Below are positions 16,134 to 24,738 of a DNA stretch of 64,000 bases, piece by piece. The position numbers were made by a program, and so were the translations under genes. The number at the start of each line of letters is the position of its first letter. Within the stretch, counting starts at the first letter, position 1. Source of the DNA: Pedobacter sp. W3I1. Its GTDB lineage: Bacteria; Bacteroidota; Bacteroidia; Sphingobacteriales; Sphingobacteriaceae. The stretch is from assembly GCF_030816015.1 (NCBI RefSeq), contig NZ_JAUSXN010000001.1:6262001-6326000 (forward strand). The letters run 5' to 3'. The notes below the pieces were generated by a model that searched no databases, was not told the origin of the DNA, and worked only from the letters and a program-made list of their open reading frames with translations.

Positions 16134-17460
16134 ATGTTCCTAACGGAACATAAAAAAATATTATATATTTTTTTCTACCGGGCACATGTCCCGATGGGAC
16201 ATTGCATGATTAAATATTAAAATTATTTGTATTAAATTGTTGAAACAATCCCTGAATATTAAATCATCCCAAAAATTATTGATGTCCCCAGAGAATATCG
16301 GCTTATTAGTTCTTTTAATTGTGAGCTGTTATAAAATTAACCTAATACCAAAAAGTATTGTATCAGCGCTTGTTCGATAGAGCCATTTGTTTTAAATTGC
16401 TAGTGCAATCCCTAAATGTTAAATCACCCTAAAAATTATTGATGTCCCAGAGGAGTATCGGCTTATTAGTTCTTTTAATTGTGAGCTGTTATAAAATTAA
16501 CCTAATGCCTAAAAACATTGCATCAGCACTTGTTCGATAGAGCCATTTGTTTTAAATTGCTAGTGCAATCCCTAAATGTTAAATCACCCTAAAAATTATT
16601 GATGTCCCAGAGGAGTATCGGCTTATTAGTTCTTTTAATAGTGGGTTGTTATAAAATTTACCTAATACCAAAAAAATATTGCATCAGCACTTGTTCAATA
16701 GAGCTATTTGTTTTAAATTGCTAATGCAATCCCTAAATATTAAATCATCCTAAAATTATTGATGTCAGAGGAATATCGGCTTATTAGTTCTTTTAATAGT
16801 GGGTTGTTATAAAATTTACCTAATACCAAAAAAATATTGCATCAGCACTTGTTCAATAGAGCTATTTGTTTTAAATTGCTAGTGCAATCCCTAAATGTTA
16901 AATCATCGCAAAAATTATTGATGTCCCAGATGAATATCGCTTATCAGTTCTTTTAACCGCGGGTTGTTATAAAATTCACTTAATACCTAAAAATATTGTA
17001 TCAGTACTTGTTCGATAGGACCATTTGTTAAATTGCTAGTACAATCCCTAAATGTTAAATCATCCTAAAAATTATTGATGTCCCAGGGAGACATCGGCTT
17101 ATTGGTTCTTTTAAAAGCGGGTTATTATAAAATTCACCTAATACCTAAAAAACATTGCATCAGCACTTGTTCTATAGAGTCATTTGTTTTAAATTGCTAA
17201 TGCAATCCCTAAATGTTTAAATCATCCTAAAATTATTGATGTCAGAGAAATATCGGCTTATTAGTTCTTTTAATTGTGAGTTGTTATAAAATCAACCTAA
17301 TACCAAAAAAATATTGCATCAGCACTTGTTCAATAGAGCTATTTGTTTTAAATTGCTAATGCAATCCCTAAATATTAAATCATCCTAAAAATTATTAATG
17401 TCCAGTATGGACATTTCCTCGGTAGAAATTGCAGATGGCAATTTTCGTTCCGTAGGAACG
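16134..17460. repeat. Array of eight ~160-bp tandem units bounded by mirror-image hairpin modules
   Basis: The conserved 'ccctaaatgttaaatca' block begins at about 16250, 16411, 16571, 16732, 16890, 17047, 17208 and 17367, giving spacings of 161, 160, 161, 158, 157, 161 and 159. Units also share 'aattattgatgtc', 'atcggcttattagttctttt', 'gttataaaatt' and 'atcagcacttgttc'. Left edge: hairpin ATGTTCC-taac-GGAACAT (16134-16151), TTTCTACCG (16172-16180), hairpin ATGTCCC-gat-GGGACAT (16186-16202). Right edge in reverse order: ATGTCCA-gta-TGGACAT (17398-17414), CGGTAGAAA (17420-17428), AAATTGC-N5-GCAATTT (17426-17444), CGTTCC-gta-GGAACG (17446-17460). The transposase gene begins 28 bp later. No coding frame or spacers are present. 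Confidence 0.92.
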
Positions 17461-17488
17461 TTTGATTTTGATTTAAATTTAGAACGCT

Positions 17489-17950
17489 ATGTCGAATACC
17501 TATACCCAATTACACATTCAGTTTGTTTTTGCTGTTAAATTTCGTGCTTCATTAATTCATCCGGAGTGGAAAGAAAGGCTATTAAAATATCTCACAGGAA
17601 TATTTCAGGCAAATAACCATAAAATGATACAGATTAATTGTATGCCCGATCACATTCACATTTTTATTGGTATGCGGCCACATCAGTCTATTTCTAGCCT
17701 GATCCAGAATGTAAAGACAGAAAGTTCTAAATGGATTAATGATCAGCGATTGTGTAAAACAAAATTTGCCTGGCAAGAAGGTTATGGTGCATTTTCATAT
17801 TCGAAAAGCCATGTTCAACAGGTCATTCAATACATTAAAAACCAGGAACAGCACCATAAAAAGGAGAGCTTTTTACAGGAGTACGCCAGTTTCTTAAAAA
17901 CGTTTGAGATTGAATACGAAGAAAAGTACATCTTCAAAGAACCAGAGTAA
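17489..17950 (+). CDS. REP-associated tyrosine transposase (Y1, IS200/IS605-like)
   Basis: 153 residues, full length for the Y1 family. The metal-binding HUH motif is H55-I-H57 in MPDHIHIF, and the catalytic tyrosine is Y115 in QYIKNQEQHH. WQEGYGAFSYS is the conserved block before the active helix. These enzymes nick and join single-stranded DNA at hairpins. RAYT relatives act on REP palindromes and are usually single-copy. No TnpB partner is present. The hairpin modules and the tandem array immediately upstream fit a RAYT-REP relationship, with the GTTCC-gta-GGAAC hairpin only 28 bp from the start. The active site looks intact. Confidence 0.93.
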   Translation: MSNTYTQLHIQFVFAVKFRASLIHPEWKERLLKYLTGIFQANNHKMIQINCMPDHIHIFIGMRPHQSISSLIQNVKTESSKWINDQRLCKTKFAWQEGYGAFSYSKSHVQQVIQYIKNQEQHHKKESFLQEYASFLKTFEIEYEEKYIFKEPE

Positions 17951-17958
17951 TTTATTAT

Positions 17959-17966
17959 TATCTTTG
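17959..17966 (+). promoter_or_regulatory. -7 box TATCTTTG of plsC-like gene
   Basis: A perfect TAnnTTTG element just after the transposase stop and 20 bp before the acyltransferase ATG, so the acyltransferase has its own promoter rather than being read only from the transposase. Confidence 0.6.
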
Positions 17967-17986
17967 CTACCTATTAAATCACCCAG

Positions 17987-18742
17987 ATGAGCAAGCTTTT
18001 CGGATACATTTTAACACCCATTTTTTATATTTTCTTTGGATTAACACTTTGCATCTTTCATCCTATCCAATGGGTTTGCTTTAAGCTTTTTGGCTATAAA
18101 GCGCATAAAGTTTCGGTAGATATCCTTAATTTTTTCCTAACCTATTGCCAGATCTTTTTATTCAATTCGATCAGCTTTAAGAATGAATACGATTTACCGA
18201 CAGATAGACCTATTATTTTTGCAGCGAACCATCAAAGTATGTACGATATCCCCTCATTAATTTGGTTCTTAAGAAAACACAGTGCAAAATTTATCTCCAA
18301 AATTGAGCTTACCAAAGGCATTCCGTCCATATCCATTAACTTACGCTTAGGTGGTGGGGCAAACATCAACAGGAAAGACAACAAGCAGGCCATTTCCGAA
18401 ATCATCAAACTTGGCCGTAGAATGAAAGAGAATAATTGGAGTACTGTAATTTTCCCAGAAGGAACCCGGGCGAAAGATGGTCAGTTGAAAACATTCCAGT
18501 TTGGAGGTATTGCTACCATACTAAAAGTAGTACCTAATGCTTTGGTAGTTCCGGTGGCCATAGAAAATTCATGGAAAATTGTTCGCTTTGGTATGTTTCC
18601 ATTAACAACCGGTAATGCCCTAAAATGGACCGTTTTAAAACCTATAGAACCGGGTATAAAAACGCCGAATGATATCACGCTAGAAGTAGAAGACGAAATC
18701 CGGAAAGTTTTAGGTCAACCAACGGCGCAGGCTGCTGTGTAG
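17987..18742 (+). CDS. plsC: 1-acyl-sn-glycerol-3-phosphate acyltransferase
   Basis: 251 residues. The HX4D catalytic motif is NHQSMYD (about 80-86), and the second and third acyltransferase motifs are seen as NRKDNKQAI and FPEGTRAKDG. A hydrophobic N-terminal segment (about 5-33) anchors it to the inner membrane. The enzyme adds the second acyl chain to lysophosphatidic acid, giving phosphatidic acid for phospholipids. It has its own -7 box. Related acyltransferases act on ornithine lipids, so the exact acceptor is inferred. Confidence 0.88.
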   Translation: MSKLFGYILTPIFYIFFGLTLCIFHPIQWVCFKLFGYKAHKVSVDILNFFLTYCQIFLFNSISFKNEYDLPTDRPIIFAANHQSMYDIPSLIWFLRKHSAKFISKIELTKGIPSISINLRLGGGANINRKDNKQAISEIIKLGRRMKENNWSTVIFPEGTRAKDGQLKTFQFGGIATILKVVPNALVVPVAIENSWKIVRFGMFPLTTGNALKWTVLKPIEPGIKTPNDITLEVEDEIRKVLGQPTAQAAV

Positions 18743-18828
18743 TCTCCATTAAGCTGTACAACATTATTCAACCCCCTCTTTAAAGATCCTTCGACTCCGC
18801 TACCATTGACAGATCCCTATAGAAAGGT

Positions 18829-18921
18829 CGTCATCTCGACTGGAGTGCAACGGAGTGGAGAGATCTTTGAACGCAAATTATTGAGATGATTTAAGATTTC
18901 TCCACTACGGTCGAAATGACG
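18829..18921. repeat. Dispersed palindromic repeat, family A (inverse of 1448-1540)
   Basis: A 93-bp element from CGTCATCTCGACTGGAGTGC to GGTCGAAATGACG, the reverse-complement arrangement of the 1448 copy at the same length. It sits between plsC and the convergent lytT-like gene. A short 'ttcgactccgctaccattgacag' flank at 18789-18812 also occurs near 30360. Confidence 0.8.
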
Positions 18922-18967
18922 ATACTTGGAGACCATGCCTTTCCCGTCTTACATCTCACATATTTCC

Positions 18968-19717
18968 CTAAATGTTCTTATTTCCAATTACCCTGAAAAA
19001 CTCATCACGGTAAGTATCGCCAACCGGGATGATTTTTTGGTTAATGGTAATGCGGCTACGTTCGATACTTTCAATTTTATCAACAGCCACAATATAAGAT
19101 TTGTGTACCCTGATAAACTGACTTTGGGGTAAAGCTTCTTCCATCTTCTTCATGCTTTGCAGCGTAATTACACGCTCATCTTTCGTAAAAATAGAAATGT
19201 AATCTTTTAAACCTTCAATGAATAAAATATTGTGCAAATAGATTTTTTGAATCTTATGCTCAGTTTTTACAAAAATATAATCCTGAACCGGATTTGACGA
19301 GCCAGAAAATGGCGCAGGTGTAACGATAGGTTGTGCTACACTTGCAGGAGCTTCGACTGGTTTTACCTGATTATGTACTTTTTCTACCGCTTTATAAAAA
19401 CGGTCGAATGCAATTGGCTTTAATAGGTAATCCGAAACATTCAGGTCGTAACTTTCTAAAGCGTATTGTGGATAAGCGGTAGTTAATATGTAGTGGCATT
19501 TATTGCCAGCAATTTTCAAAAACTGGATTCCGGTTAGCTCTGGCATTTGAATATCTAAAAACACAAGATCAATCCCTCCACCCTGAACAATCTGCAAGGC
19601 TTCAATAGGGTTTTCGCACCTTTTAACCATGGTTAAAAAAGGTACTTTCGAAATATAATCCTGTAAAATATCAAGCGCTAAAGGCTCATCATCAACAACA
19701 ATACAGTTTAAGTTCAT
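18968..19717 (-). CDS. LytTR-family response regulator
   Basis: 249 residues. The N-terminal receiver has acidic D9/D10 and phospho-acceptor D55 in LVFLDIQMPELTG, and the switch lysine in YLLKPI. A Pro-rich linker (about 125-145) leads to a C-terminal LytTR DNA-binding domain (about 150-249, with IFIEGLKDYISIFT and FIRVHKSYIVAVDKI). LytTR regulators bind paired direct repeats. The kinase gene lies 56 bp upstream on the same strand. The likely targets are the divergent exporter genes and the operon itself. Confidence 0.94.
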   Translation of the reverse strand: MNLNCIVVDDEPLALDILQDYISKVPFLTMVKRCENPIEALQIVQGGGIDLVFLDIQMPELTGIQFLKIAGNKCHYILTTAYPQYALESYDLNVSDYLLKPIAFDRFYKAVEKVHNQVKPVEAPASVAQPIVTPAPFSGSSNPVQDYIFVKTEHKIQKIYLHNILFIEGLKDYISIFTKDERVITLQSMKKMEEALPQSQFIRVHKSYIVAVDKIESIERSRITINQKIIPVGDTYRDEFFRVIGNKNI

Positions 19718-19773
19718 TTTAGGTTATTATTTTAATTAATGATTTTATATCCGGTATATGTTTGGTTATCGGA

Positions 19774-20808
19774 TTATATGTCAATCATCAGTTCACAGGT
19801 ATAATGGGTAGCCGAATTTACAACATTTAATTTATATCTATCAGGATAAACCAATTGTAAGCGTCGTTCCACATTGGTTAAACCAACACCTCCTTGTGCA
19901 TCTTTATTCTGTTGGTTCTTTTTATTAACTACACTAAAATGCAAAATTTTCTGGTTGGCAATGATATTAATTTTTACAGGTTCGGCCGGATCGGTTACCA
20001 CGCCATGTTTAAATGCATTTTCTACAAACGAAATCAACATTAGCGGAACAATTTTTTGATCGTCAATTTCGCCGTTTAAGGTAAGCTCGATATAGGCGCC
20101 ATCTTTAAACCTTATTTTTTGCAGCTCAATATAACTGGTTAAATAATCTACCTCCTTACTTAACGCTACGGTTGGTGTATTGCTCTCGTAAATCATGTAA
20201 CGCATAATCTCCGAAAGCTTCATAATGGCATCGGCGGTTTTGTCTGATTTCTGATAAGCCAGCGAATAGATATTGTTAAGTGAATTAAAAAGAAAATGGG
20301 GGTTTAACTGCGATTTTAAAAATTGAAGTTCCATTTCGCGGCGTTCACTTTCTAAATTACGCTGAATCCTTTCACTTGCAAACCAATCGATAGTGAATTT
20401 AATAATGCAACTACAGATTAAGAAAAAACCCGATAAGAACGTAACCATGATCACAAAATTATGAACAGGTATTTCCATTCGCTTTCCCTTCGCACTAACC
20501 GAAGTTAATACATCGTCCGGATACAATACCGCTATAGCTGTTTTAGCAACAACAGATACGGCAATTAATAATAAGAATGCTAAAACATATATGAGGTATT
20601 TTTTTCTCTTTTTTATTAACTCAGGAATTAAGAAGATATAATTAATATAGAAAATAGAAATATTTATTACGCCATACACAACGTAGCTGATAAAATAGTC
20701 TTTCATCGTATGCTTTGTAGTGTCGAATATGTTGCCGCCAACTATGAGCATTAAGATAATTGTCCAAAAAATAGCATGTAATATTAAAGGCCCCTTACTT
20801 TGTTTCAT
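19774..20808 (-). CDS. LytS-like sensor histidine kinase
   Basis: 344 residues. Four membrane segments fill residues 1-145 with short loops and no large sensor domain. Then comes the His_kinase core: QLNPHFLFNSLNNI holds the phospho-histidine, and an HATPase-like domain with LISFVENAFKHGV (N box) and GGVGLTNVERRL (G box) ends the protein. It partners the LytTR regulator downstream. Kinases of this build usually detect membrane-active compounds or envelope state. The neighbouring exporter suggests a detoxification circuit, which is inference. Confidence 0.93.
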   Translation of the reverse strand: MKQSKGPLILHAIFWTIILMLIVGGNIFDTTKHTMKDYFISYVVYGVINISIFYINYIFLIPELIKKRKKYLIYVLAFLLLIAVSVVAKTAIAVLYPDDVLTSVSAKGKRMEIPVHNFVIMVTFLSGFFLICSCIIKFTIDWFASERIQRNLESERREMELQFLKSQLNPHFLFNSLNNIYSLAYQKSDKTADAIMKLSEIMRYMIYESNTPTVALSKEVDYLTSYIELQKIRFKDGAYIELTLNGEIDDQKIVPLMLISFVENAFKHGVVTDPAEPVKINIIANQKILHFSVVNKKNQQNKDAQGGVGLTNVERRLQLVYPDRYKLNVVNSATHYTCELMIDI

Positions 20809-20912
20809 TAGATCTATATTAAATAATCATGAAGTTGATATCCGTTTAACAAACACATATTCTTTCATGCATCCAAAATAAATAAAGTTTTATCGATTTA
20901 CCTATACAATCT

Positions 20913-20942
20913 ACCAACGGGCATTTTTTTTCTACCAACGGC
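20913..20942 (-). promoter_or_regulatory. Tandem LytTR-type binding sites, 21-bp period
   Basis: ACCAACGGG begins at 20913 and ACCAACGGC at 20934. On the minus strand they read CCCGTTGGT and GCCGTTGGT, matching eight of nine positions of the LytTR consensus known from AgrA ([TA][AC][CA]GTTN[AG][TG]), at the two-helical-turn spacing typical of the family. They lie about 105 bp from the lytS start and 130-155 bp upstream of the exporter operon. Weaker look-alikes are at 20841-20849 and about 20962-20970. Confidence 0.55.
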
Positions 20943-21069
20943 CCAATAGGCAAATTTTATCGACAAACGCCAAAAATGCCTGTTGATCTAGAATCTTGAA
21001 CACTTGGTATAATAGATTTTAGCAGGTTGTTTTTCTTGAGTTTCTTTGAATCATCAAAACGAAAACAAA

Positions 21070-21327
21070 ATGAAAACATCATCAGCAATCAACTTAAAAA
21101 ATCAAACAGTAATTACTGATGGTATTTTCACAACCTCTCAAATAAAACTATCGATCATGAAAAAGTTAGCAAACACATCGCCATTTTTACTTTTATTATT
21201 ACCTGTATTTATGATGATCATTTTAACACTTACGGTTAATACCAATCAGAATGATGCGGAAATAGTTGTAAAACCTACAAAAACATCTGGTTCTATCGTG
21301 AAACAAGCAACTGCTATTTTCAAATAG
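21070..21327 (+). CDS. Small membrane protein of unknown function next to ABC exporter
   Basis: 85 residues from ATG 21070; the frame extends to a TTG at 21046 without support. A polar N-terminus (about 1-27) is followed by one strongly hydrophobic segment (LLLLLPVFMMIILTLTV) and a short polar tail. I do not recognise a family. It ends 5 bp before the ABC ATPase start and is divergent from LytS/LytT, so it is probably the first gene of the exporter operon. It could be an accessory subunit or an exported small protein. Confidence 0.6.
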   Translation: MKTSSAINLKNQTVITDGIFTTSQIKLSIMKKLANTSPFLLLLLPVFMMIILTLTVNTNQNDAEIVVKPTKTSGSIVKQATAIFK

Positions 21328-21332
21328 AAACA

Positions 21333-22241
21333 ATGGGTAATTACGCTATCGAAACTATAGGTTTAAACTTTAACTTCGGCAACCAGGTTATTGTAAAAGA
21401 TCTGTCCTTACAAGTACCAAAAGGCAGTATATACGGTTTCTTAGGCCCCAATGGAGCTGGAAAAACAACCACCATAAAAATCCTGCTGAACCTGCTAAAG
21501 TCACCATCTGACCAGGTTTTTATATTTGGTAAAGAAATAAACAGTAATCGCATAGCGACCCTTAAGCGCATAGGCGCTTTAGTAGAACAACCTGCTATTT
21601 ATGGTCATTTAACAGGCAAAGAAAACCTCATTAACCGCTGTATTTTATTAGGCATAAAAAAAACAAAAGCTGATGAAATGCTGTCGCTGGTGGGTTTGGC
21701 AGAAGCAGCAAATAAAAAAGCCAGTAAATATTCATTAGGCATGAAACAAAGGCTAGGCATTGCACAGGCACTAATTTCAGATCCAGAATTATTATTACTG
21801 GATGAGCCTACAAATGGTTTAGATCCAAATGGTATCATCGAGGTCCGGAACCTGATGATTGATTTAGCTACAAATCACCAAAAAACAATATTGGTTTCAA
21901 GCCACTTATTGGCAGAAATAGAAAGAACAGCAACCCATGTTGGCATTATAAACAAAGGTCAATTATTATTTCAGGGCACGATTAACGAACTTCATTTACT
22001 GAGCAAACCTATGCTCGAAATCGAAGTCGACAAGATTGAAAGTGCAAGTTCCTTTTTAACAAAGTCGGGTTATGAAGTTGCGGCAAAAACAGATAAGGTA
22101 ATTACTCTACCCTTTACTTCACCGCAACAAAGTGGAGAACTCAATACATTACTTATCCAAAATGGTTTTACGGTGAGCAGCCTTTATCAGCAACGAAAAG
22201 ATCTCGAAAATTTATTCCTGGATATAACCAAAACAAACTAA
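21333..22241 (+). CDS. ABC transporter ATP-binding protein (bacitracin/Nat-type)
   Basis: 302 residues. Walker A GPNGAGKTT (about 37-45), signature YSLGMKQRLG, Walker B LLLLDEPTNGLDP and the switch histidine in LVSSHLLAEIE are all present. The C-terminal ~80 residues are the extra domain typical of drug or antibiotic-resistance ABC-2 ATPases. The permease starts 1 bp after its stop. The unit is probably an exporter at the inner membrane that removes a peptide or membrane-active compound. Control by the divergent LytS/LytT pair is inferred from adjacency and the tandem sites. Confidence 0.93.
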   Translation: MGNYAIETIGLNFNFGNQVIVKDLSLQVPKGSIYGFLGPNGAGKTTTIKILLNLLKSPSDQVFIFGKEINSNRIATLKRIGALVEQPAIYGHLTGKENLINRCILLGIKKTKADEMLSLVGLAEAANKKASKYSLGMKQRLGIAQALISDPELLLLDEPTNGLDPNGIIEVRNLMIDLATNHQKTILVSSHLLAEIERTATHVGIINKGQLLFQGTINELHLLSKPMLEIEVDKIESASSFLTKSGYEVAAKTDKVITLPFTSPQQSGELNTLLIQNGFTVSSLYQQRKDLENLFLDITKTN

Positions 22242-22242
22242 C

Positions 22243-23040
22243 ATGCACGCTCTTTATATTTCTTTAGTATCAGAATTTTACAAATCCAGAAAAACCTTAG
22301 CTTTCTGGGCAGCCATATTATTACCAGTTATTATTTGTGGGTTAATCAGCTTTGGTTTTTATTCCGACGCTGAGAAAATCATCGCCAACCATTATCCTCC
22401 AATGATATTATGGGCACATTACAGTGGTGCAGCACTCGGCGTAATGGGATTTTTGATCATGCCCTTCTATGTCATATTCATGGCTTTCTCAGTCAATAAT
22501 ATCGAACATAAAAACGATACCTGGAAAATGTTATTTGCCCAGCCCTTAAATAAATTTTCGATTTATGCTGCAAAATACCTGTATGCGGTATTGTTAATAT
22601 TGATCTGCCTATTCTTATTTGCTACACTTACCTACGCATTCGGTTATTTGTTACAGGCATTAGTCCCAAAGTTTAATTTTAATCAATACAACCCTTTAAA
22701 TATTCTAATCAACTCTTACGCTAAATTATTTTTATCTTCTCTAGGCATTTTATCGCTACAGTTTATACTAAGTTTACTCTGGAGCGATTTCCTAAAACCG
22801 ATGGGAATTGGCTTTGTTGGAACGATAATGGGCATCATTACGGCAAATGTAGGTTGGAAATACGCTTACCTGATCCCTTATTCATTACCTGCTTTGTCTT
22901 TAAAGATGACGAGGGTAAAAAAAGGAGGTAATCCGCTGGATTTTCCGATTTTTACGCAGGAAATATGGATAAGTCTGATCTATGCTGCTATTCTTTTCAT
23001 CATTGGCTATTTTATCGTAACCAAAAAGAGCATCAAGTAA
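22243..23040 (+). CDS. ABC-2 type transporter permease
   Basis: 265 residues with about six membrane segments (starting at 20-38 FWAAILLPVIICGLISFGFY, and in 58-78, 100-125, 160-175, 185-205 and 245-262). The N-terminus LYISLVSEFYKSRKTLAFW is common in ABC-2 permeases of lantibiotic or bacitracin resistance exporters. It forms the membrane part for the ATPase just upstream. It ends the operon; a hairpin lies about 70 bp downstream. Confidence 0.9.
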   Translation: MHALYISLVSEFYKSRKTLAFWAAILLPVIICGLISFGFYSDAEKIIANHYPPMILWAHYSGAALGVMGFLIMPFYVIFMAFSVNNIEHKNDTWKMLFAQPLNKFSIYAAKYLYAVLLILICLFLFATLTYAFGYLLQALVPKFNFNQYNPLNILINSYAKLFLSSLGILSLQFILSLLWSDFLKPMGIGFVGTIMGIITANVGWKYAYLIPYSLPALSLKMTRVKKGGNPLDFPIFTQEIWISLIYAAILFIIGYFIVTKKSIK

Positions 23041-23111
23041 TTGGCGCTTAAATCGCTGACAGAATTTGAGAGTAAAAGTTATTAGCCGAATTAAACATAC
23101 CCATAAACAAA

Positions 23112-23148
23112 AGCCTGCTGATTCGACTTTAGTATCAAATAGCAGGCT
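23112..23148 (-). terminator. Hairpin between converging genes, terminator of the LuxR-type gene
   Basis: AGCCTGCT (23112-23119) and AGCAGGCT (23141-23148) are exact inverted repeats. Read on the minus strand the stem is followed by TTTTGTTT, which suits termination of the LuxR-type gene that ends at 23188. Confidence 0.6.
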
Positions 23149-23187
23149 ATATTGCTTAAAATGAGAGGTTATGGTGTATTTTAATCT

Positions 23188-23418
23188 CTAAAGAGATAGT
23201 ATTCTTTCCTTGAACGCCCAAACAATTAATTGATAAGAGTTTTTTAGATTAAGTTTTCTTACCATATTTCTTCGGTGCGTATTAACTGTATGTTCGCTGA
23301 TGAAAAGCATTTCGCCAATTTCTTTACTGTTGTAACCCATTGATAACAGGTGTACAATTTCAACTTCCCTTTCGCTAATCGAACCGTGATTTTCCTGTAG
23401 TAGGATATTGTTTATCAT
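23188..23418 (-). CDS. Stand-alone LuxR/GerE helix-turn-helix regulator
   Basis: 76 residues from ATG 23418 (the frame extends to a TTG at 23457). Almost the whole protein is a GerE domain: ISEREVEIVHLLSMGYNSKE, IGEMLFISEHTVNTHRRNM and a short final helix. There is no receiver or ligand domain, so it is either constitutively able to bind DNA or controlled by its amount. It is convergent with the exporter permease and divergent from the four-gene signalling operon at 23708, which carries its own NarL-type regulator. Confidence 0.82.
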   Translation of the reverse strand: MINNILLQENHGSISEREVEIVHLLSMGYNSKEIGEMLFISEHTVNTHRRNMVRKLNLKNSYQLIVWAFKERILSL

Positions 23419-23707
23419 TTTTGAAAGAATTAAGTGGTGAATGTTTTTTATAATCAATCTTTTCCTTAAATAGACTTATTTTCGAATAAGTTCAAAATAT
23501 TTGTTTTCAGAGGATAAATAGCATAATACGTTCTAATCACAAATTATTGAGCTGTTATTGTATACCAAAAGTAGTAGTACCCCGTAATTCGGTGCTAGTG
23601 CAAAACGCCTTAAATAGAAGGGTATTTTTACGGTATTTTAATTGCGATATTTCTTGGCGGAACCCTTATTATTATCGATTTTTAAAGAAAATCAAACAAT
23701 AAATTTT

Positions 23708-24079
23708 ATGAGTCAAAAATTAAACTCGGAACCTATCGATAAGAAGGTTGCGCAGGCCATGGTTGATGCCTACGCCGTAGAGGCAAGAAAATTCCCACAA
23801 TCTTTCACCAAAGCAGTATGGTTTCCGGCAGAACAGGTATTAGAAATTGCAAAATCTATGAGCGAAGGAAAATATGATGGATTGAGAATTTATTTTGGTC
23901 AATACACCCCAGACTCACTTGAAGGTTTACCAAAAGCATACGAAGGTAGAAACACCTTACTATTGGTACCTACATTACCAAGCATAAGCAATGATGACGA
24001 TGAACACAAAGATGATCTGGATGATATCGAAAACAGAGGAGAAATGTGTCCTGAAGTATGTAATGGAACTGGACTATAA
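23708..24079 (+). CDS. Uncharacterised protein with C-terminal CPxxC motif
   Basis: 123 residues from ATG 23708; the upstream extension from 23642 lacks support. It has an alpha-helical N-terminal half, a central block YDGLRIYFGQYTP and NTLLLVPTLPS, an acidic stretch (NDDDEHKDDLDDIE) and a tail with GEMCPEVCNG. I recall similar small proteins from Bacteroidota without known function. It is soluble and has no signal peptide. It is followed after 8 bp by a membrane protein and then a kinase/regulator pair, so it probably belongs to that signalling system. The CPxxC could bind metal or form a disulphide. Confidence 0.7.
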   Translation: MSQKLNSEPIDKKVAQAMVDAYAVEARKFPQSFTKAVWFPAEQVLEIAKSMSEGKYDGLRIYFGQYTPDSLEGLPKAYEGRNTLLLVPTLPSISNDDDEHKDDLDDIENRGEMCPEVCNGTGL

Positions 24080-24087
24080 TATAAAGA

Positions 24088-24738
24088 ATGATCAAGATTA
24101 TAGATCCTGTAACCTCAATTGAACTTTTATGTTTAACTATTGCTATATTTTTTCTAGGCAAGGACAAACAAAATTTTTGGACTATAACCTTAGCGTACCT
24201 GGTATTTGTATGTTGCACAGAGTATTTTGGTAAGTATATTGGTGCTAAATACAAAAACAATCTTTGGGTATATAATGTATTTGTTTTTTTTGAGGCAGCT
24301 TTTATTTCTTACGGATTGTATAATTGTTTTAAAAGATACATTAACCCTAAGCCCCTTTTTTTATTTAGCAGCATTATTATCTACACCATATATTTTGTTG
24401 TCTTTATAAGAAATGGGGTTTTTGCTTTCAATTCGATTACTGTAAGTGTAATGTCGGTTATTTTTGTACTGTATTGTCTTTACTATTATTATTTACTGCT
24501 TAGGGATGAGCACCTTTTAGATATCACATATCACTCTGAATTTTGGTGGCTAACCGCTGTTCTGTTCTACTATTTTGGCAGTACCACCAGTAATTTGTTC
24601 TTTGGCTTATTTAAATCTATCAAAATTGGCCCTTATCCACTAACATACGCTATCTACATACTATTAAACTGGATTTTATATGGCCTTTGGGCTTACTCTT
24701 TTATATGCAGAGCCAAACAACGCAAATTGCAATCTTAG
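24088..24738 (+). CDS. Multipass membrane protein preceding a histidine kinase
   Basis: 216 residues, about seven hydrophobic segments spread along the protein, with almost no soluble domain, ending in a basic tail (CRAKQRKLQS). No known family is recognised. The gene follows the 123-residue protein after 8 bp, and its last 34 bp overlap the start of the kinase gene. This layout suggests a separate membrane sensor or transporter partner for the kinase, which has only one membrane segment of its own. Confidence 0.72.
   Translation: MIKIIDPVTSIELLCLTIAIFFLGKDKQNFWTITLAYLVFVCCTEYFGKYIGAKYKNNLWVYNVFVFFEAAFISYGLYNCFKRYINPKPLFLFSSIIIYTIYFVVFIRNGVFAFNSITVSVMSVIFVLYCLYYYYLLLRDEHLLDITYHSEFWWLTAVLFYYFGSTTSNLFFGLFKSIKIGPYPLTYAIYILLNWILYGLWAYSFICRAKQRKLQS

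Noticed and set aside
16240..17400. CRISPR array in the tandem-repeat region
   Set aside because: Units are about 160 bp, similar along their whole length, without unique spacers, and no cas gene is nearby.
20980..21020. E. coli-like sigma-70 promoter (TTGATC ... TATAAT) before the exporter operon
   Set aside because: TATAAT is present, but this group uses TAnnTTTG boxes and the spacing to TTGATC is 19; it may be chance.
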